NCBI GenBank assembly: GCA_964236695.1
Contig: CAXSFU010000121.1
Coordinates: 1 to 6,639, forward strand
Origin: CAXSEF01 sp964236695
GTDB lineage: Bacteria; Pseudomonadota; Alphaproteobacteria; Acetobacterales; Acetobacteraceae
Length of the DNA stretch: 6,639 nucleotides
Reading direction: 5' to 3'
Positions 1 through 5,143 of the stretch are shown here, piece after piece; positions within the stretch are counted from its first letter, which is position 1, and every line of letters begins with the position of its first letter. The notes under the pieces are model-generated. The model worked only from the letters and a program-made list of their open reading frames with translations. It made no database searches and was not told where the DNA came from. A program made the position numbers and the translations under genes.

Positions 1-6
1 TCTTTG

Positions 7-28
7 GTTCTTTCTTTCAAGAAAGAAC
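7..28. repeat. Perfect 10-bp inverted repeat (hairpin) at the window edge
   Basis: Arms at 7-16 and 19-28 (GTTCTTTCTT and AAGAAAGAAC) are perfectly complementary around a 2-base centre. If the two innermost pairs stay open it is an 8-bp stem with a 6-base loop. It is T/A-rich in an otherwise very GC-rich stretch and lies about 210 bases before the first gene of the cassette. It could be the end of a dispersed repeat, a terminator of a gene left of the window, or an operator. There is no clean T-tract after the stem, so a terminator call is weak. The structure is read directly; its role is unknown. Confidence 0.5.
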
Positions 29-225
29 ACGCTTTCTTCCTGCCTCCGCGCACGCCAGCGGCGCCGCCCCTTCGCCCCGCGACGCCGACGGGTGACGCGC
101 GCGCCCCGGCGTCCTAGGCTGGCCGCTCGCGCCAGGGCATCCTGCGGCGCGCCGGCGCTGGACCCCGCCGCGCTTGCGTGCCATTTCGCCCCACCATCCG
201 CGCTGCCAGCGACTGGCGGCGCCTC

Positions 226-229
226 GGAG
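226..229 (+). promoter_or_regulatory. Shine-Dalgarno GGAG of the acyl carrier protein gene
   Basis: GGAG lies 7 bases before the ATG at 237. It decides the start of the carrier protein: an upstream in-frame ATG at 174 would add 21 residues with no ACP similarity and has no comparable ribosome site. Confidence 0.6.
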
Positions 230-236
230 CATCGCC

Positions 237-641
237 ATGCCGGTTCCAGGGTCCGCCGCCGCCTCCGATTCCCGCCCGGCGGAGATCCTCGCGATCTTCA
301 GCCGCGAGGTCGGCGTGGCGCCGGAGCGTTTGCGCCCGGAGGCGACGCTGGACTCTCTCGAGATCGCCTCGCTCGACGTCGTGCAGGCGATGTTCGCGAT
401 CGAGGAGCGCTTCGACGTGCAGATCCCCGTGGTGCCCGACCGCGCCGGCTCGGAGTTCACCACGGTGGGCCAGCTCCTCGACCACGTCCTCGTCACCCTC
501 GACCGCGGCGGACCCCCCGGAAGCGCCGCGCCGGCGTCCGCTCCGGCGGCCACGACCCCCGCGGCCCCGGCGCCGGCCTCGCCCGCCCCGGGCGAGGCGG
601 CCCGTCCCGCCCCCGACGCCGGGACCGACACCGCCGCATGA
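237..641 (+). CDS. Acyl carrier protein with long Ala/Pro-rich C-terminal tail
   Basis: This is a 134-residue cytoplasmic carrier protein. Residues about 12-90 match the phosphopantetheine-binding ACP fold: helix 1 (AEILAIFSREVGV), then SLDVVQAMFAIEERFDVQIP at 45-64, which aligns with the SLDTVE...EEFDIEIP helix II/III segment of bacterial AcpP. Ser45 is the expected phosphopantetheine attachment site. The canonical D-S-L is A-S-L here, with an acidic LDSLE just before it. Usual ACPs have 75-100 residues; this one adds residues 91-134, which are almost entirely Ala, Pro, Gly, Ser and Thr and resemble an interdomain linker. Its stop overlaps the ketosynthase start (ATGA), so the two are probably made together and cooperate. 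It is probably a pathway-specific carrier for a starter or extended acyl chain delivered to the type III PKS; that role is inferred from context. Confidence 0.85.
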   Translation: MPVPGSAAASDSRPAEILAIFSREVGVAPERLRPEATLDSLEIASLDVVQAMFAIEERFDVQIPVVPDRAGSEFTTVGQLLDHVLVTLDRGGPPGSAAPASAPAATTPAAPAPASPAPGEAARPAPDAGTDTAA

Positions 642-1855
642 GCCGGCGCCGCGTCGCCGTCACCGGCCTGGGGATGATCTGCGCCAGCGGCGCCGACGTG
701 TCCGCCGCCTGGCCCGCCCTGCTCGCCGGCCGCTGCGCCACCGGCCCGATCCGCACGATCGACACCGCCCGCATCGGCAGCCGCACCGCCGGCGAGGTGG
801 CCGGCTTCGATCCGCTGGCGTACTTCGCCCACAAGCGTGTCGCGGTGCTCGACCGCGCCGCGCAGTTCGCCGTGGTCGCGGCGCGCGAGGCGATGGCCGA
901 CGCCGGCCTGTCCGTGCTGCCGCCGGGTCCGCGCTCCGAGCGCTGCGGCGCCATCCTCGGCGGTCCGGTCGGCCAGGTCACCATGGACGCCGCCTACGCC
1001 CAGTTCTACGGCGCCCCCAGCGACCGCGTGAACCCCTTCACCGTGCCGCGCCTGATGCCCAGCGCGTCGGCGAGCCAGGTCTCCGCCGACCTCGGCCTGC
1101 GCGGGCCCTCCTATGCCGTCTCCTCCGCCTGCGCGTCGGCCGCCCACGCCATCGGCCAGGCGTTCCATGCCGTCGCCTCCGGCCTGCTCGACCTCGCCGT
1201 CGCCGGCGGCAGCGACGCGCCGCTGGTCCCGGGCGTGCTGCGCGCCTGGGAGTCGCTGCGCGTGCTCAGCCCGGACGTGTGCCGCCCGTTCTCGCGCGAC
1301 CGCCCCGGCCTGGTGCTCGGCGAGGGCGCGGGCATGCTGGTCCTCGAGCCCTGGGACGACGCGATCGCCCGCGGCGCCCGCATCCACGGCGAGGTCGCCG
1401 GCGTCGGCATGAGCGCGGACGCCGCCGACCTCACCGCGCCCGACGCCGACGGCGCCGCCCGCGCCATGCGCGCCGCCCTGGCCGACGCCGGCGAGGACGC
1501 GGAGGCCGTCGGCTACGTCAACGCCCACGGCACCGGCACCCGGCTCAACGACCTCACGGAGTCCGAGGCGCTGCGCCGCGTGTTCGGCGCCCGCCTGCCC
1601 GGCCTGCCGGTCTCGTCCACCAAGTCGATGATCGGCCACACTCTGAACGCCGGCGGCGGCATCGAGGCCGTCGCCACCCTGCTCGCGCTGCGCGAAGGCC
1701 TGCTGCCGCCCACCGCGAACTTCCGCGAGCCCGACCCGGACTGCCCGGTCGACTGCATCCCCGACGGCCCACGCCCGACGCGGGCCCGCCTCGCGCTCAG
1801 CAACTCGTTCGCGTTCGGCGGCCTGAACGCGGTCCTTGCCCTGCGCAGGGCGTAG
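638..1855 (+). CDS. Beta-ketoacyl-ACP synthase (FabB/FabF-type, condensing enzyme)
   Basis: This 405-residue thiolase-fold enzyme would catalyse decarboxylative condensation of malonyl-ACP with an acyl chain. The start is an ATG inside the ATGA overlap with the ACP gene, and the first residues (RRVAVTGLGMI) are the standard KAS N-terminus; upstream in-frame sequence from 92 is a shadow. The whole catalytic set is visible: nucleophile Cys165 in SSACASAAHAIG, His297 in NAHGTGT, Lys329 and His334 in STKSMIGHTLNAGG, and the C-terminal gate SNSFAFGG (388-395). The Cys region reads like FabB (SSACATSAH), while HGTGTRLND resembles secondary-metabolism ketosynthases; FabF/FabB have HGTST. FAFGGLN departs from the usual FGFGGTN. 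Cys165 is present, so it is not a chain-length factor. It sits between its likely ACP partner and a type III PKS, so a pathway role, making or loading the starter, is more likely than housekeeping synthesis. No ketoreductase or dehydratase is encoded here, so any reduction would use the general fatty-acid enzymes. Confidence 0.9.
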   Translation: MSRRRVAVTGLGMICASGADVSAAWPALLAGRCATGPIRTIDTARIGSRTAGEVAGFDPLAYFAHKRVAVLDRAAQFAVVAAREAMADAGLSVLPPGPRSERCGAILGGPVGQVTMDAAYAQFYGAPSDRVNPFTVPRLMPSASASQVSADLGLRGPSYAVSSACASAAHAIGQAFHAVASGLLDLAVAGGSDAPLVPGVLRAWESLRVLSPDVCRPFSRDRPGLVLGEGAGMLVLEPWDDAIARGARIHGEVAGVGMSADAADLTAPDADGAARAMRAALADAGEDAEAVGYVNAHGTGTRLNDLTESEALRRVFGARLPGLPVSSTKSMIGHTLNAGGGIEAVATLLALREGLLPPTANFREPDPDCPVDCIPDGPRPTRARLALSNSFAFGGLNAVLALRRA

Positions 1856-1989
1856 CAAGGCCAGGGCTCTGCCCTGGACCCGCCGGGGGCAGGCGCCCCC
1901 GGACCCGCGTAAATTGGAGTCCAGGCCCAGGTCCAGGTTTCCAAAGGCGAGCCTTTGGCGGGGTCCAGGGGCGGAGCCCCTGGCCTTGC
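1855..1989. repeat. Four-hairpin palindromic element, copy 1 (135 bp)
   Basis: The element runs from GCAAGGCCAGGG, sharing its first G with the TAG stop of the ketosynthase, to CCCCTGGCCTTGC. The ends are imperfect inverted repeats of each other over about 27-30 bases. Hairpins seen: 1861-1867/1871-1877 (7 bp, TCT loop), 1883-1890/1895-1902 (8 bp), 1941-1948/1951-1958 (CCAAAGGC/GCCTTTGG) and 1965-1972/1976-1983 (8 bp, GGA loop). It fills most of the gap before the type III PKS gene. It resembles a REP/BIME or MITE-like intergenic unit, and it may terminate, attenuate or stabilise the transcript. Confidence 0.8.
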
Positions 1990-2004
1990 TTCCTTTCCGG
2001 CCCC

Positions 2005-2009
2005 AGGAG
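2005..2009 (+). promoter_or_regulatory. Shine-Dalgarno AGGAG of the type III PKS gene
   Basis: AGGAG lies 8 bases before GTG 2018 and just outside the palindromic element. It supports the GTG start over the ATG at 1955, which would place 21 extra residues inside the repeat. Confidence 0.7.
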
Positions 2010-2017
2010 CGCATCGC

Positions 2018-3097
2018 GTGACGGCCACCGCCCATATCAACCGCATCGCCACCGCCGTGCCCCCCCACGACGTGCACGACGCCTTCATCGCCCTGGCCCG
2101 CACCCTGCTGCCCGACGAGCGCGCCCGCGCCGTGTTCGAGCGCATGGCCGAGCGCTCCGGCATCGCCCACCGCCACGCCGTGCTGCAGGCCGGCCGCGTG
2201 GACCAGGGCGAGGTCGACACGTCCGGCTTCTACCGGCGCGGCGCCTTCCCCTCCACCGCCGCGCGCATGCGCCTCTACGAGGAGGCCGCCCCGGCGCTCG
2301 CCTGTGACGCCGTCGCCGGCCTGCGCCTCGACCCGCAGGAGGTGACACACCTCGTGGTCGCCTCCTGCACCGGCTTCTCCGCCCCCGGCCTGGACCTGCA
2401 GATCGCCCGCCGCCTCGGACTGCGCGCCGACGTGGAGCGCACCCTGGTCGGCTTCATGGGCTGCGCCGCCGCCGTGCCCGCGCTCCGCACCGCCCGCCAC
2501 ATCGTCCGCTCCGAGCCCTCCGCGCGTGTCCTCGTCGTGTGCTGCGAGCTGTCCTCGCTGCACCTGCAGGAAAGCGCCGCCCTGGAGGAGGTGCTGTCCT
2601 TCCTGTTGTTCGCCGACGGCAGCGCCGCCGCCCTGGTGACCGCGGAGCCGCACGGCCTCGCCCTGGAGGACTTCCGCTGCGCCGTGATCCCCGACAGCGC
2701 GGACTTCATCACCTGGCACGTCGGCGACACCGGCTTCGAGATGCACCTGTCCGGCCGCGTCCCCGGCCGCATCGCCGCCACTCTGCGCGACGAGGCGGAG
2801 CACGGCGGCGCCGACACCCTGCTGCGCGGCGTCCCCGCCTCGGCCTACGACCTGTGGGCGGTGCACGCCGGCGGCCGCACCGTGCTCGACGCGGTGGAGC
2901 AGGGCCTCCAGCTCGATCCCTCGGCCCTGCGCCACTCGCGCGCCGTGCTGCACGACTGCGGCAACATGAGCTCGGCCACTGTGCTGTTCGTCCTCGACCG
3001 TATCCTGCGCGAGGCGCCGCCGCCGGGCGCGCGCGGCCTGGCCATGGCGTTCGGGCCGGGGATGGTCGCGGAAAGCTTCCGGTTCCGCGCGGCCTGA
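2018..3097 (+). CDS. Type III polyketide synthase (chalcone/stilbene synthase family)
   Basis: This 359-residue protein has the usual size for a homodimeric type III PKS. It extends an acyl starter with malonyl-type units and cyclises the chain, with no carrier domain of its own. The start is GTG 2018 with AGGAG at proper spacing, and INRIATAVPPHDVH near the N-terminus is typical of bacterial members. The Cys-His-Asn triad is intact: Cys149 in VGFMGCAAAVPALRTA, His283 in WAVHAGGRTVLDAVE and Asn316 in CGNMSSATVLFVL. The family segments ASCTGFSAPGLD (116-126) and AFGPGMVAESF near the C-terminus are also present. By context, downstream of an ACP and ketosynthase and upstream of a methyltransferase and flavoenzyme, the product is probably a long-chain alkylresorcinol, alkylpyrone or acylphloroglucinol-type lipid. 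Starter length, number of extensions and cyclisation mode cannot be read from the sequence. Confidence 0.93.
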   Translation: MTATAHINRIATAVPPHDVHDAFIALARTLLPDERARAVFERMAERSGIAHRHAVLQAGRVDQGEVDTSGFYRRGAFPSTAARMRLYEEAAPALACDAVAGLRLDPQEVTHLVVASCTGFSAPGLDLQIARRLGLRADVERTLVGFMGCAAAVPALRTARHIVRSEPSARVLVVCCELSSLHLQESAALEEVLSFLLFADGSAAALVTAEPHGLALEDFRCAVIPDSADFITWHVGDTGFEMHLSGRVPGRIAATLRDEAEHGGADTLLRGVPASAYDLWAVHAGGRTVLDAVEQGLQLDPSALRHSRAVLHDCGNMSSATVLFVLDRILREAPPPGARGLAMAFGPGMVAESFRFRAA

Positions 3098-3102
3098 AGC
3101 AG

Positions 3103-3223
3103 GCAAGGTTGAGGCCCTGCCTCAAACTCCGCCAAAGGCAAGCCTTTGGAGTCCACGTCCCAAGTAAGGCCGGGTCCAGGGGCGGCTTCGCTCCTGGCGG
3201 GTCTGGGCAGAGCCCAGCCTTGC
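3103..3223. repeat. Palindromic element, copy 2 (121 bp), between PKS and methyltransferase genes
   Basis: It has the same frame as copy 1, starting GCAAGG and ending CCTTGC, but most stems have different bases. The first hairpin is TTGAGGC/GCCTCAA (3109-3115/3119-3125), the central one CCAAAGGC/GCCTTTGG (3132-3139/3142-3149), then a near-perfect CCAGGGGC...GCTCCTGG stem with one G-T pair, and the last is CTGGGC/GCCCAG (3203-3208/3212-3217, AGA loop). It begins 5 bases after the PKS stop codon and ends 16 bases before the next Shine-Dalgarno sequence. Confidence 0.75.
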
Positions 3224-3239
3224 TTCCCTATCCTCCCCC

Positions 3240-3243
3240 GGAG
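3240..3243 (+). promoter_or_regulatory. Shine-Dalgarno GGAG of the methyltransferase gene, favours a TTG start
   Basis: GGAG lies 8 bases before TTG 3252. The only nearby in-frame ATG (3300) has just a short GAG before it. The site therefore argues for the TTG start. Confidence 0.55.
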
Positions 3244-3251
3244 CCCCGCCC

Positions 3252-3965
3252 TTGCCCCCACCCCCCGACTTCCGCCGCCGCTCCCCCGCCACCGAGCTGA
3301 TGGACACCGAGCCCGTCGCCGCCGAGGACTTCTCCCGGTGCCTCGCCGACCTCGCGACGGTGAACCGCGTCACCCTCGCCCACCGCCCGACGCTCGCCTT
3401 CCTGGCCCGCGCCACCCGGCGCCACCCGCCCGGCCCGGCGGGCCTGAGCGTGCTCGACGTCGCCTACGGCCACGGCGACATGACCCGCGTCCTCCGCCGC
3501 TGGTGCGACCGCCGCGGCCTCGCCGCCACCCTGTCCGGCATCGACCTCAACCCGCACAGCGCCACCGCCGCCCGCGCCGCCACGCCAGCGTCCATGCGCA
3601 TCGACTTCCGCACCGGCGACGTGTTCGACCACGCGCCCGACCCCCGCCCGGACTACGTCGTCTCCTCCCTGTTCACCCACCACCTGCCCGACGCCGACGT
3701 CGTGCGCTTCGTCCGGTGGATGGAGCGCACCGCCCGCCTCGGCTGGTTCGTCAACGACCTGCACCGCCACCGCCTGCCCTACGAGGGGTTCCGCGTGCTC
3801 TCGCGCGCCATGCGCTGGCACCGCTTCGTGCAGCACGACGGCCCGGTCTCCATCACCCGCGCCTTCGTGCCGTCCGACTGGACCCGCCTGCTCGCCGAGG
3901 CCGGCGTCGACGCCGAGGTGCGCCGCGTCCTGCCCTGGCGCCTGTGCGTGGCGCGCCTGCGGTGA
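3252..3965 (+). CDS. Class I SAM-dependent methyltransferase
   Basis: This 237-residue cytoplasmic protein has a Rossmann-type methyltransferase core. Motif I is VLDVAYGHGDMTRVL (residues 68-81), which has Tyr where most members have the Cys of DxGCGxG. It is followed by GIDLNP (96-101; the acidic residue should bind the SAM ribose), GDVFD (122-126) and the motif IV-like SSLFTHHLPD (138-147). The TTG start is chosen for its ribosome site and because it keeps the RRRSPATELMDTEP segment; in my recollection this segment is conserved in relatives next to type III PKS genes. An ATG at 3300 would give 221 residues. Its end overlaps the flavoenzyme start by four bases (GTGA), indicating coupling. 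By analogy with SrsB of the Streptomyces phenolic-lipid operon it would methylate the PKS product. Whether it is an O- or C-methyltransferase cannot be told. Confidence 0.85.
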   Translation: MPPPPDFRRRSPATELMDTEPVAAEDFSRCLADLATVNRVTLAHRPTLAFLARATRRHPPGPAGLSVLDVAYGHGDMTRVLRRWCDRRGLAATLSGIDLNPHSATAARAATPASMRIDFRTGDVFDHAPDPRPDYVVSSLFTHHLPDADVVRFVRWMERTARLGWFVNDLHRHRLPYEGFRVLSRAMRWHRFVQHDGPVSITRAFVPSDWTRLLAEAGVDAEVRRVLPWRLCVARLR

Positions 3966-5143
3966 TCGCCCCAGGCCTGGTCGCCCCGCACCTGGTCGCG
4001 ATCGCCGGCGCCGGCCCGGCCGGGTGCGCCGCCGCCATCCTGCTCGCCCGCGCCGGCCGCGCCGTCACCCTCGTCGAGCGCGAGCGCGCCCCCGCCCACA
4101 AGGTCTGCGGCGAGTTCATCAGCCGCGAGGCCGTCGCCGACCTCGACGCCCTCGGCCTCGACCTTGCGGCCCTCGGCGCCCGTCGCATCGCCCGCATGCG
4201 CCTGGTCCGCGGCGCCCGCGTGGTCGAGTCCGCCCTGCCGTTCGTCGCCGCCAGCCTGACCCGCCGCACCCTGGACGCCGCCCTGCAGGCCCGCGCCGTG
4301 GCCTGCGGCGCCACCCTGCTGCGCGGCCGCACCGTGCGCGCCCTGCGCGCCGACGCCCTCGACCTCGACGGCGGCGACACCCTGCCCGCCGCCGCCGTGC
4401 TCCTCGCCACCGGCAAGCACGATTTGCGCGCCCTGCGCCGCCCCGCCCCCGCCGGCCCGCGCCTGGTCGCCTTCAAGACCTACTGGCGCCTGTCCCCCGC
4501 CCAGGCCGCCGCCCTCGCCAACCACGTCGAGGTCCTGCTGTTCCCCGACCGGGGCGGCGGCACCTACGGCGGCCTGCAGCCCGTGGAAGGCGGCGCCGCC
4601 AACCTCTGCCTCCTGGTCTCCCAGGCCCGCCTCGACGCCGCCGCCGGCCGCTGGGACGCGGTGCTCGACGCCCTGTGCGCCGACTGCCCCCACCTGCGCG
4701 CCCGCCTCGACGGCGCCACCCCCCTGCTCGACCGCCCGCTCTCCATCGCCGGCGTTCCCTACGGCTTCGTCCACCGCGGCCCCGCCGGCGAACTGTTCCG
4801 CCTCGGCGACCAGTGCGCCGTGATCCCCTCGTTCAGCGGCGACGGCATGGCCATCGCCCTGCACAGCGCCCGCCTCGCCGCCCGCGTGCTGCTGGCCGGC
4901 GGCACCGCCGACGACCACGCCCGCCGGATGCGCGCCGACGTCGCCCGCCCGATGCGCGTGGCGCGCGCGCTCTCCGCGCTCGGCCGCACCGGGGCAGGGC
5001 AGGGGGCGCTGGTCGCCGCCTGCGCGATGTGGCCGGGTGTGATCCGGGCGGCGGCGCTGGCCACGCGGGTGTCGGCGCCCACGCCGGACAGCAAGCAAGG
5101 CTGGGCTCTGCCCAGACCCGCAAAGGGCCGTGAGGCCCTTTGA
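3962..5143 (+). CDS. FAD-dependent oxidoreductase (geranylgeranyl reductase / PHBH-like)
   Basis: This flavoprotein of 393 residues starts at GTG 3962, overlapping the methyltransferase stop. The FAD-binding Rossmann site VAIAGAGPAGCAAAILLARAG starts at residue 13 and GxGxxG is at 16-21, with Glu39 in LVERE for the ribose. KVCGEFIS (47-54) follows, as in geranylgeranyl reductase-like proteins. LLATGKHDLR (147-156) and LFRLGDQCAVIPSFSGDGMA (278-297) are the second and third FAD-contact regions. No membrane segment is evident. Beside a type III PKS and methyltransferase it probably hydroxylates, oxidises or reduces the polyketide lipid; SrsC of the srs operon is a flavin hydroxylase in the matching position. 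Oddity: the last 15 codons (residues 379-393) come from a palindromic repeat, so the natural C-terminus was probably near residue 377 and the tail is repeat-encoded. Reaction direction is not readable. Confidence 0.87.
   Translation: MIAPGLVAPHLVAIAGAGPAGCAAAILLARAGRAVTLVERERAPAHKVCGEFISREAVADLDALGLDLAALGARRIARMRLVRGARVVESALPFVAASLTRRTLDAALQARAVACGATLLRGRTVRALRADALDLDGGDTLPAAAVLLATGKHDLRALRRPAPAGPRLVAFKTYWRLSPAQAAALANHVEVLLFPDRGGGTYGGLQPVEGGAANLCLLVSQARLDAAAGRWDAVLDALCADCPHLRARLDGATPLLDRPLSIAGVPYGFVHRGPAGELFRLGDQCAVIPSFSGDGMAIALHSARLAARVLLAGGTADDHARRMRADVARPMRVARALSALGRTGAGQGALVAACAMWPGVIRAAALATRVSAPTPDSKQGWALPRPAKGREAL
5095..5142. repeat. Palindromic element, partial copy 3, inside the 3' end of the flavoenzyme gene
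   Basis: GCAAGGCTGGGCTCTGCCC matches the left end of copy 1. Its hairpin is CTGGGC/GCCCAG (5101-5106/5110-5115, TCT loop). A 9-bp stem follows (5121-5129/5134-5142) with a GTGA loop of the GNRA type, and the TGA stop of the flavoenzyme lies in it. The right half found in copies 1 and 2 is missing; AT-rich sequence starts directly after. The 9-bp stem may also act as a terminator, but only three T residues end it and they are part of the stem. Confidence 0.65.

Noticed and set aside
140..236. Sigma-70-like promoter for the cassette (TTGCGT near 174)
   Set aside because: There is no convincing -10 box at the right spacing in this GC-rich stretch, so the promoter may be different in type or lie elsewhere.
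92..637. N-terminal extension of the ketosynthase frame from 92
   Set aside because: It is Arg/Ala/Pro-rich with no homology signal, and it overlaps the convincing ACP gene in another frame. The KAS fold begins at 638.
178..2307. A 709-residue plus-strand frame rich in Arg and Pro
   Set aside because: It is a shadow frame of the ACP, ketosynthase and PKS genes that runs straight through the repeat element, with no family motif.
17..3106. A 1029-residue open frame on the minus strand
   Set aside because: It is low-complexity Gly/Ala/Arg/His sequence lying antisense to the ACP, ketosynthase and PKS genes. Such long antisense frames are expected from high-GC codon bias, and it has no recognisable domain.
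1855..3223. CRISPR-like array or tandem repeats
   Set aside because: The repeated units are far apart, differ in sequence, and have no regular spacers or cas genes.
3779..5098. A 439-residue minus-strand frame opposite the flavoenzyme
   Set aside because: It is Gly/Ala/Val-rich antisense shadow sequence, while the plus strand has clear FAD motifs in this interval.
5121..5142. Rho-independent terminator for the five-gene cassette
   Set aside because: The 9-bp stem with GTGA loop is strong, but no T-tract follows and the stem belongs to a repeat element that contains the stop codon. It is kept as part of the repeat only.
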